From Actinomycetes bacterium (GTDB lineage Bacteria; Actinomycetota; Acidimicrobiia; Acidimicrobiales; Bog-793), in NCBI GenBank assembly GCA_021798275.1, contig JAJZMK010000029.1, positions 1 to 41,749 of the forward strand: a DNA stretch of 41,749 nt. Reading direction: 5' to 3'. Under the pieces are notes generated by a model. The model saw nothing but the letters and a program-made list of their open reading frames with translations. It searched no databases and had not been told where the DNA came from. Shown here piece by piece: positions 1-7,150 of the stretch. The stretch's first letter is position 1, and every line of letters begins with the position of its first letter. Both the position numbers and the translations under genes were made by a program.

Positions 1-296
1 TCCACTTCCTCTTTTTCATGAGCGGCCGAAAAGTCTATCTCGAGTATAATTTGAGATGATTCATATGCACTGTCAACTATTTGTGGTGATGTACCACTTG
101 AATCCGCCCCAAAGTGCTGTGATATGCCCGGAGAACCGTCGTCTAATACTTCTGCCACTGTTTCTATCGCCCGAAAAATATTGGATTTCCCACTGCCATT
201 GGGGCCGATAATAACGGTTAGGGTATCGTTAAAGTCTATTTTTGTTTTTGGGCCGTAAGATAAATAGTTGCTCAACTCTATAGATTTAATGCGCAT
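1..296 (-). CDS. AAA/SMC/RecF-like ATPase, N-terminal part (truncated by window edge)
   Basis: Manual reverse-strand translation from ATG at 296: MRIKSIELSNYLSYGPKTKIDFNDTLTVIIGPNGSGKSNIFRAIETVAEVLDD..., with Walker A GPNGSGKS; open to the window edge and absent from the ORF track. Confidence 0.85.
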   Translation of the reverse strand, partial: MRIKSIELSNYLSYGPKTKIDFNDTLTVIIGPNGSGKSNIFRAIETVAEVLDDGSPGISQHFGADSSGTSPQIVDSAYESSQIILEIDFSAAHEKEEV

Positions 297-350
297 CTAG
301 ACTCCTTTATAAAAGGCCATGCAGTATAACTATATACACTAGCCTAGCGA

Positions 351-1025
351 CTACCAGTGGATACGTCCAAAGCGATATCCTACACTCCTTACGGTCTCAA
401 TCAAGCCGGCGTGCTCTTCTCCGAGTTTTGCCCGTAGTCTACGTATGTGAACATCCACGGTTCTTGCCCCGCCAAAGTATTCATATCCCCATACTCTTGT
501 CAATAGAGTGTCTCTGGTGAATACCTTGCCTGGGTTGGATGCCAGAAATCGTAAGAGTTCATACTCCATAAAAGTCAGATCAAGGTGACGACCCCCGACA
601 ATTGCCTGGTAAGTCTCCGTATTCAAGGCCAGAGGGCCGTAAGAGATAATGGGGGATTGAATATCTCTCCCGAATTTTTTGACCGAGCTGCGTATTCTAA
701 ATTTTATTTCTTGGAATTGAGCGTCTTGGGCAATAAATTCATCAAAAAGATCATTTAATGTATCTAACCTGGCAATCAATCCACCTTGAACAATCAGTAT
801 TACAGGTGCAATTTTAGTATCCCTGTTCCTGAGTTCACGGCAAATATCAATAGCTTTCTGCTCGTTTACACAGGTATCTATTATGGCTCCAAACCAGCCA
901 TCTCTTGGTTCAAGCACATTGATAGCTTGCAGATCACTAATTTTCTGGAATTCATAGCCAAGTTCAGAGAGAACTTTTTCCAAATCGGCGCTGATAGTTT
1001 CTGGGAAACAAAGAAAAGTATTCAC
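351..1025 (-). CDS. glnR: GlnR-like atypical OmpR-family transcriptional regulator (winged helix)
   Basis: C-terminal LLTRVWGYEYFGGARTVDVHIRRLRAKLGEEHAGLIETVRSVGYRF closely resembles actinobacterial GlnR; the receiver-like N-terminus lacks the acidic pair. GTG start, 2 nt after the glnA stop. Confidence 0.8.
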   Translation of the reverse strand: MNTFLCFPETISADLEKVLSELGYEFQKISDLQAINVLEPRDGWFGAIIDTCVNEQKAIDICRELRNRDTKIAPVILIVQGGLIARLDTLNDLFDEFIAQDAQFQEIKFRIRSSVKKFGRDIQSPIISYGPLALNTETYQAIVGGRHLDLTFMEYELLRFLASNPGKVFTRDTLLTRVWGYEYFGGARTVDVHIRRLRAKLGEEHAGLIETVRSVGYRFGRIHW

Positions 1026-1027
1026 GT

Positions 1028-2398
1028 TTACAGGGTGGGGAGGTATCTCGTCAGCTCATAATTCGTTACGTGTCGGCTGTACTGGTTCCATTCGTCGTAT
1101 TTATTTCTTAGGAACCATTCAAATACATGATCTCCCAAGGTTGCGGCGACAAGTTCAGATTTTTCCATTTCCGCCAGAGCGGCTTCAAGCGTTAGGGGGA
1201 GAGGGCGTATTCCTGCCTTTAGTAGTTCTTTGCCGTTAAGTTCAAATAAGTTATAAGTTGTTTCCTGTGGCAGTTCTATATTATTTTTAATGCCGTCCAA
1301 GCCAGCGGCAAGTATGACGGCAAAGCACAGGTATGGGTTGCACGCCGGATCCGGGGCTCTGTACTCTATTCTGGTAGATTCAGGATGGGTTTCTTTTATT
1401 ACCGGCACCCTGACCAATGCGGAGCGGTTGTTGTGCGCCCATGATATATGTATGGGGGCCTCGTATCCTGAGACAAGTCGCTTATATGAGTTAACCCATT
1501 GGTTGGTAATGGCTGTTATTTCATGAGCGTGGTAAAGTAAGCCGGCTATAAAGTACCTGGCAGTTTCCGAAAGATATTTATCGGCGTTCTGATCATGGAA
1601 GATGTTTTTATCATCTTGGAAAAGGGAAAAATGAGTATGCATTCCCGAGCCTTGCACTCCTTCCAAAGGCTTAGGCATGAAAGACGCGAATACCCCATTC
1701 TCGTGGGCAACTTCCTTGATGACTAGTCTGACTGTCATAATGGTGTCTGCCATGGTAAGGGCATCGGTGTAGCGGAGATCGATCTCATGCTGGCTTGGAG
1801 CATCTTCGTGTTGCGCGTACTCTACCGGTATCCCTATTTCTTCCAGAGCGAGAACCGTACGCTTTCTCAGATCGGAAGATAAGTCGGCAACTGTTAATTC
1901 GAAATAAGATCCGTTGTCCAAAGGTTTAGGTGGCTTGGTCGGGTCTTGGTTGGCGAAATAGAAATACTCAAGTTCCGGCGAGGCAAAAAAATTGTAATTC
2001 AAGTCGTGGGCTTTTGTGAGAGTCCGCTTCAGGACATGGCGAGGACAACCTTCAAACGGGGTTCCGTCTAAGTTGTAGATATCGCAAAAAATTCTGGCCA
2101 ATTCTGAATTACCTTTTTGAAAAGGTAATATCTGGAATGTTTTAGGATCGGGAAGCGCCGATACGTCGCTTTCCTGGACGCGGCTAAATCCATCTATGGA
2201 AGATCCGTCGAAAGTCATCCCCTCTTCCAAGGCGTCTTCCAATTCGGCTGGAGTTATAGAAAATGATTTAGGAGTACCCAAAATATCTGTAAACCATAAT
2301 TGGATAAAACGTACTCCCCGTTCTTCTACAGTTCTAAGTACGTAATTGTTTTGGTTTTTTGCCGCTGGCGTATTCACAAAAGAAACCTCATAGCCCAC
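1028..2398 (-). CDS. glnA: Type I glutamine synthetase
   Basis: 456 aa; GS motifs TFDGSSIDGF, GSGMHTHFSLF, SYKRLVSGYEAPIHISW, RIEYRAPDPACNPYL. Confidence 0.95.
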   Translation of the reverse strand: MGYEVSFVNTPAAKNQNNYVLRTVEERGVRFIQLWFTDILGTPKSFSITPAELEDALEEGMTFDGSSIDGFSRVQESDVSALPDPKTFQILPFQKGNSELARIFCDIYNLDGTPFEGCPRHVLKRTLTKAHDLNYNFFASPELEYFYFANQDPTKPPKPLDNGSYFELTVADLSSDLRKRTVLALEEIGIPVEYAQHEDAPSQHEIDLRYTDALTMADTIMTVRLVIKEVAHENGVFASFMPKPLEGVQGSGMHTHFSLFQDDKNIFHDQNADKYLSETARYFIAGLLYHAHEITAITNQWVNSYKRLVSGYEAPIHISWAHNNRSALVRVPVIKETHPESTRIEYRAPDPACNPYLCFAVILAAGLDGIKNNIELPQETTYNLFELNGKELLKAGIRPLPLTLEAALAEMEKSELVAATLGDHVFEWFLRNKYDEWNQYSRHVTNYELTRYLPTL

Positions 2399-2720
2399 AT
2401 CATAGTTCTTAAAGAAAGTTTCTGCCTTGTTCTTGGAGAAGAGTATCTGGCTAAAGGCTGTTAAGGTAGGATTTTATTTTGTCTCGTGGCAGCCAGCCGA
2501 TTCCTATGATGGCCGGTACTAAAAACCTCTACAGTCGGTTTCTATCTCTGTTATTAATACTTCATACCTATTTAATATGACTTTTTACAGCTTCTATCTG
2601 ATGTTTTATGAACAGGCTTGATCTAGAATTAGCCCACTAGTGTAAATGATTAGATTGGCTAGGTCGCTGAGATCTTGGCATTAGGCTAAGTTTTATGAGT
2701 TATCATAATATTGAAGACAC

Positions 2721-3281
2721 ATGATGAGACCTCTTACCTTGATAGAATCGGCGACCATTACAGGTAGGCTCTGCTATGTGGAATTTAAGCTGTTTTCTCT
2801 TTTGGGTAAAAGATCCCAAGAAGCCCAAACCGGCGAACTCTCTGTTTTTTTCTCGTCAGCCGGCAAATCACACGCTTGGAGGGGCCAGCAACTTTTTGAT
2901 TTACTTCCCGTTTCCATCGGACTTCCTTCGGGAGAAGAGTTGCTTAGTGTTCCGGGGCAAGATTTTGAAAATTTTTTTGAACAATTGACTGTTTTGGAAT
3001 CGGACAAGTTGTTATTCGATACCATTACAACGGAACTGTATCCTCAACTGCTTCTTTCCTATAGTGAGAGATTGAATCGCTGTTTTGATCCAGCCGACAG
3101 CGCTTTGCGTAAAACCTTATATCGTGTCATAGATGATTTAAATTTGGTTCTGGATGAAGCAAAACTTATTCGTCAGTCTTCTGATCAAGCTGAAAACCCT
3201 CTGTCTCGTATGTCCGAAGAGGCGGAAATCAAGAATCAAATTGTTACTCTTTTAAGACAATTTTTGCCAATACGCTATTAG
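2721..3281 (+). CDS. Hypothetical protein, possibly ferritin-like fold
   Basis: 186 aa ORF; helical composition with a SHAWRGQQLFDLLP segment resembling actinobacterial ferritin-like hypotheticals. Fold assignment is from memory, not computed. Confidence 0.6.
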   Translation: MMRPLTLIESATITGRLCYVEFKLFSLLGKRSQEAQTGELSVFFSSAGKSHAWRGQQLFDLLPVSIGLPSGEELLSVPGQDFENFFEQLTVLESDKLLFDTITTELYPQLLLSYSERLNRCFDPADSALRKTLYRVIDDLNLVLDEAKLIRQSSDQAENPLSRMSEEAEIKNQIVTLLRQFLPIRY

Positions 3282-3446
3282 TTGTGCTTGAACTCTTGAC
3301 GCGCCCTGTAAACTGTTAATAGTAACTGTTGAGAAAGGGGAGTTATTCCAAAGACTTGCAGCTAGATATATAAATATACTGTAGTTTATCTTTAATTATA
3401 TTTTACCGATACAACCATTAGTCATAAATGGAAGGATATACAGAAC

Positions 3447-4385
3447 TTGGCAAAAGAAAGAGTTGAACGCGACGAAGAGGATTTAATACGGCTATACCTC
3501 ACCGATATAGGTCAATATCCTCTGTTGACGAAGGACGATGAGGTACATCTTGCTCAGGCTATAGAAAAAAGAGCTATAGCAGAAGATGAGTTGCGCAATG
3601 CCGGTCCCGACATGACACCCACAAAAAGGCGTGAATTGCGCAGGACTATCAGGCACGGAGACGAGGCGCAGAGAGCATTTGTCCAGTCCAACTTGCGTCT
3701 GGTGGTATCCATAGCCAAGAAATATCAAGCTTCCGGTTTGCCACTTCTTGATCTCATTCAGGAAGGCAATCTGGGCCTCATGCACGCAGTCGAGAAATTC
3801 GATTGGCGTAAAGGTTTCAAATTCTCCACTTATGCCACCTGGTGGATCAGGCAGGCCATTACCCGCGGGATAGCAAATACCGGTAGGACCATCCGTCTTC
3901 CGGTACATGCGGGCGATACCTTGGCCAGGGTACAAAAAGCCCAAGCCAGGTTGGAGCTTAAATACGGTAGACCCGCCACTTTGGCCGAACTTGGTGACGA
4001 AGTTGAGCTGCCCGAAGATAAGCTCATCGAGGCTCTGCGTTTTCGCTCGGAGCCGTTGTCTCTATCGGAACCGCTCAGAGAGGATGGTGATGCTGAACTG
4101 GGTGACGTAGTCGAAGACCGCTCAGCGGAATCACCTTTTGAAGAGGCGGCGACCTCTATCTTACCAACTGAGATCAATAGACTGCTAGCTCCTTTGGACG
4201 AGCGGGAAAGAGAAATCTTACAATTGAGATTTGGTCTGGACAAAGGAGAGCCGAGGACTTTGGAGGAAGTCGGCGAATATTTCAATCTGACCAGGGAGCG
4301 TATACGTCAAATAGAAGCCCGCGCCATGTCCAAATTGCGTCACCCATCAAGTGACACCGGAGCAAGAGATCTGCTCTCTGTCTAG
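3447..4385 (+). CDS. RNA polymerase sigma-70 family factor (RpoD/HrdB-like, group 1/2)
   Basis: DLIRLYLTDIG, NLRLVVSIAKKY, LLDLIQEGNLGLMHAVEKFDWRKGFKFSTYATWWIRQAITR (regions 1.2-2.4) and EVGEYFNLTRERIRQIEARAMSKLRHP (4.2). TTG start with upstream GGAAGG. Confidence 0.93.
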   Translation: MAKERVERDEEDLIRLYLTDIGQYPLLTKDDEVHLAQAIEKRAIAEDELRNAGPDMTPTKRRELRRTIRHGDEAQRAFVQSNLRLVVSIAKKYQASGLPLLDLIQEGNLGLMHAVEKFDWRKGFKFSTYATWWIRQAITRGIANTGRTIRLPVHAGDTLARVQKAQARLELKYGRPATLAELGDEVELPEDKLIEALRFRSEPLSLSEPLREDGDAELGDVVEDRSAESPFEEAATSILPTEINRLLAPLDEREREILQLRFGLDKGEPRTLEEVGEYFNLTRERIRQIEARAMSKLRHPSSDTGARDLLSV

Positions 4386-4550
4386 CTATTGCACCAGAGA
4401 AGGCAAACCTGCAAAGGTAAACATTTTGACTATGGAGCGGCAGAGTAAAATAAAAGACTTAGGTTCCTACTGTCATGGCTTGAAATAGTGACAAAGTATA
4501 TTAAAACAATTATTTGGCTTAGATATTAAAATGCTGTATAGTTGTTGGCT

Positions 4551-4628
4551 ATGATCAAGAAATTAATTTTACTCGCTATACTCGGCGGACTTGGGTTTAT
4601 AGCTTTTAAGCGAATAAAAGGGGATTAA
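4551..4628 (+). CDS. Putative 25-aa single-TM small protein
   Basis: ATG...TAA encodes MIKKLILLAILGGLGFIAFKRIKGD: one hydrophobic helix with basic flanks. Below ORF-track size. Confidence 0.4.
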   Translation: MIKKLILLAILGGLGFIAFKRIKGD

Positions 4629-4660
4629 CTTAGACTTAGGAGTAACTCCTAAGTCTAAGT
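4628..4660. terminator. Perfect 16-bp inverted repeat at convergent junction (candidate bidirectional terminator)
   Basis: ACTTAGACTTAGGAGT-A-ACTCCTAAGTCTAAGT; right arm contains the HAD stop codon (4655-4657). Confidence 0.6.
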
Positions 4661-5614
4661 ATTAATTTCTAAGTTGAAGCTATTGTCATAGAAAGCATTG
4701 TCAAGGAACGTCAACTTGACGTCAGCCGTTTTCAGCGCGCGATCCCTTGCTCTTCTGAGTAAATAATAGACAACAGCCAGAGCTGTCAGTGAACCAGAGA
4801 TAGTTAAAGCGTGCATAATTTGTTCCGTGTCGCTGTATCTCTCCATGACGGCTTCCCGGGCGTTTTTGATTCTCAAAGACAGATTTATTGGTTGTTCAAA
4901 TTCGTCTATATCCCAACCGCGGATTTCCGCTAACTTTTCCAATGCCCTGTCAGGATTGATAGCCACCGGATGACCCACTATTTCGAGCATTGGCAAATCG
5001 GTTATGGAATCTGAAAATGCATGAGACTTAGCTAAGTCAATACCGATTTTGTCGGCCAGCTCAATTATGGCATCCGCTTTCTTGGTTCCGATAGCCAGGA
5101 AATCTATGGAGCCTGTATAGTAACCCTCGGAGTCGACATGGGCTCTTGATGCTATTGTGATATCGGCATTTAGTAATTTGGCCAGAGGTTTTACTATCTC
5201 TTCCGGAGAAGCCGAAACCAGTACCACGAGGTGACCGCGCTTTTTGTGTGATTCGATCAGTTCTAAAGCTTCGGCGTATATTATTGGCTCGACAACTTTA
5301 TTTAGAACCTCTTCCACAGCTGCACTGATCTCGGATTGTTTTCTGCCTTTTACCAGCTTAACGCCGGACTTGCCAAAGTGCTCTATTCTTACTCTGGTTG
5401 CCCCTAAATGAAGGTAGATTATTTCTCCTACGAGGATGGAGATCACCGCCCGCCTTGTTAGGAGTCCGTGGCTAAGTAAGGGACTTTTAAAAGCACCCAT
5501 GGCGGCTTTGGCTATGATCGTGCGATCTAAGTCAAAAAAAGCAGCCGTTTTTTTATCCGCTGTTTCTATCCTTTGATTGTCTTCTTCATTCAACCATGTT
5601 TCCATCGGTTCCAA
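4655..5614 (-). CDS. HAD-superfamily (subclass IB) hydrolase
   Basis: AAFFDLDRTII (motif I), VLVSASPEEIV (motif II), HAFSDSITDLPMLEIVGHPVAINPD (motifs III/IV); C-terminal hydrophobic segment. Confidence 0.85.
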   Translation of the reverse strand: MEPMETWLNEEDNQRIETADKKTAAFFDLDRTIIAKAAMGAFKSPLLSHGLLTRRAVISILVGEIIYLHLGATRVRIEHFGKSGVKLVKGRKQSEISAAVEEVLNKVVEPIIYAEALELIESHKKRGHLVVLVSASPEEIVKPLAKLLNADITIASRAHVDSEGYYTGSIDFLAIGTKKADAIIELADKIGIDLAKSHAFSDSITDLPMLEIVGHPVAINPDRALEKLAEIRGWDIDEFEQPINLSLRIKNAREAVMERYSDTEQIMHALTISGSLTALAVVYYLLRRARDRALKTADVKLTFLDNAFYDNSFNLEINT

Positions 5615-6266
5615 CCAGCATTTCTCTTACTTCGTCTTCGCATTCTCCCATAGCCAGGAGTAGTACTTCATCACCTACGGCCAAAACGGTATCACCTCTT
5701 GGGACGACCACGTGGTCATCTCTGATTACGGCAACAACTGTGGCGCGACGCGGCAAGGTGATATCAGTGAGCGCCATACCGATAGCCGGAGACTGCTCAG
5801 CCAGGGTTACCTCAATGAGATGGGCGTGGCCGCTGTCGAATTGGAACAATTTTACAAGGGAGCCAACAGAAACCGCTTCCTGAACCAAGGCTGAAAGTAA
5901 GTGAGGTGTAGAAACAGCTATATCGACACCCCAACTCTGATTGAACATCCAGTGATTAGAGGGATGGTTTACTCTTGCTATCACCCGCGGCACGGCAAAT
6001 TCTTGTTTGGCCAAGAGTGAAATGACCAAATTATCTTCGTCATCTCCGGTAGTGGCCACTACTACATGGGCGTTCAGAAGATCTGCTTTTTGTAATGTGT
6101 CAACTTCGCAGGCATCGGCCTCCATCAATTTGAGGTTTTCGGCTGCCGAGAATACTTCTACCTGAGAAATATTTTTCTCTATCAAGGTTACATCGTGTCC
6201 GGCCTCGGCCAAGTCTTTGGCCAAGAAAGAACCTACGGCGCCGGCGCCGGCTATAACAACTTTCAT
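5586..6266 (-). CDS. trkA: TrkA family potassium-uptake regulator (TrkA-N + TrkA-C)
   Basis: MKVVIAGAGAVGSFLAKDLAEAGHDVTLIEK Rossmann motif; TrkA-C-like C-terminus. Overlaps the HAD start and the upstream trkA stop. Confidence 0.88.
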   Translation of the reverse strand: MKVVIAGAGAVGSFLAKDLAEAGHDVTLIEKNISQVEVFSAAENLKLMEADACEVDTLQKADLLNAHVVVATTGDDEDNLVISLLAKQEFAVPRVIARVNHPSNHWMFNQSWGVDIAVSTPHLLSALVQEAVSVGSLVKLFQFDSGHAHLIEVTLAEQSPAIGMALTDITLPRRATVVAVIRDDHVVVPRGDTVLAVGDEVLLLAMGECEDEVREMLVGTDGNMVE

Positions 6267-6937
6267 GTCCTAGGCCTCGCTTCTTTGTGAACGTCAAGCA
6301 GCATTTCGTCAAGGAGTTTCTTGGCTTGAGCGTCAACGGCTATGTGTAGTAAATCGTCTTCTTGACCTATTAAATCCTCGGTAAACAGGACGGACTTTTG
6401 CCCCCTGGAAACAGCCACTATCTTCCCGCCCGTTGTTTTCTCGATCAGATTTAATTTCTTTCCGCAAAGCTGGTCAGGTAGATTTCTTTCTATTAACTGA
6501 ACAGTGCTGAAGGGATCTTCCCAGGCATAAGGTTTTTGTTCGGGAAATAATTTATCGACGACGCGTTGGATGGTCCAAGTCACCGTGGCTATCGTCGGAA
6601 TTCCTAACCTGGCGTATATTTCGGCTCGTCTCGGGTCGTAAATTCGGGCCACTACATGCGGTACGGAAAAGTCTTCTCTGGCGATACGGGCGGTCAATAT
6701 GTTGGAGTTATCTCCGCTCGTCACAGCCGCCAAAGCGTAAGCGTTGTTGGCTCCGGCTTCTCGGAGTTTATCCCTGTCAAAGCCCGAGCCGACGATCTCG
6801 ACACCACCCCATCCAGCCGGCATCCGGCGAAAAGCATTTTGATTACGATCAATTAAGGTAACTTGATGACCGTGCGATACAAGAGCGGTGGCCAAGCCGG
6901 AGCCCACTCTTCCGCATCCAACTACGATTATTCTCAT
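6263..6937 (-). CDS. trkA: TrkA family potassium-uptake regulator, second paralogue
   Basis: MRIIVVGCGRVGSGLATALVSHGHQVTLIDRN Rossmann motif; 4-nt overlap with the next trkA. Confidence 0.88.
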   Translation of the reverse strand: MRIIVVGCGRVGSGLATALVSHGHQVTLIDRNQNAFRRMPAGWGGVEIVGSGFDRDKLREAGANNAYALAAVTSGDNSNILTARIAREDFSVPHVVARIYDPRRAEIYARLGIPTIATVTWTIQRVVDKLFPEQKPYAWEDPFSTVQLIERNLPDQLCGKKLNLIEKTTGGKIVAVSRGQKSVLFTEDLIGQEDDLLHIAVDAQAKKLLDEMLLDVHKEARPRT

Positions 6938-7150
6938 AGTTTATATAGAACACGCTTTTTTGGTGGAATACAACCTGAAAGTCAAAATCCTTTTTTTATT
7001 CATAGTTTAGATAGTCCTCATCTTAGATATTATCATTGTTTAGATATGAACCACCACATATAAAATCTACTCTTGTAAAACCAAATATAGGGCTCAAAAT
7101 TTTAACTCTACAAAGAAAGAAGTAAATGCCTTTTCCGAGTAAATGTCGTT

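Noticed and set aside
786-1526. Plus-strand ORFs 786-1061 and 1290-1526
   Set aside because: Antisense to the glnR-like gene and glnA; no recognisable domain.
3492-4285. Antisense ORFs of 150-151 aa opposite the sigma factor (3492-3944 and 3830-4285, minus)
   Set aside because: Overlap a strongly supported RpoD-family gene; low-complexity Ser-rich or irregular composition typical of shadow ORFs.
6938-7150. Possible c-di-AMP (ydaO) riboswitch before the KimA-like gene
   Set aside because: KimA genes can carry one, but no ydaO-type conserved motif was recognisable in this short AT-rich leader; a cmscan would be decisive.
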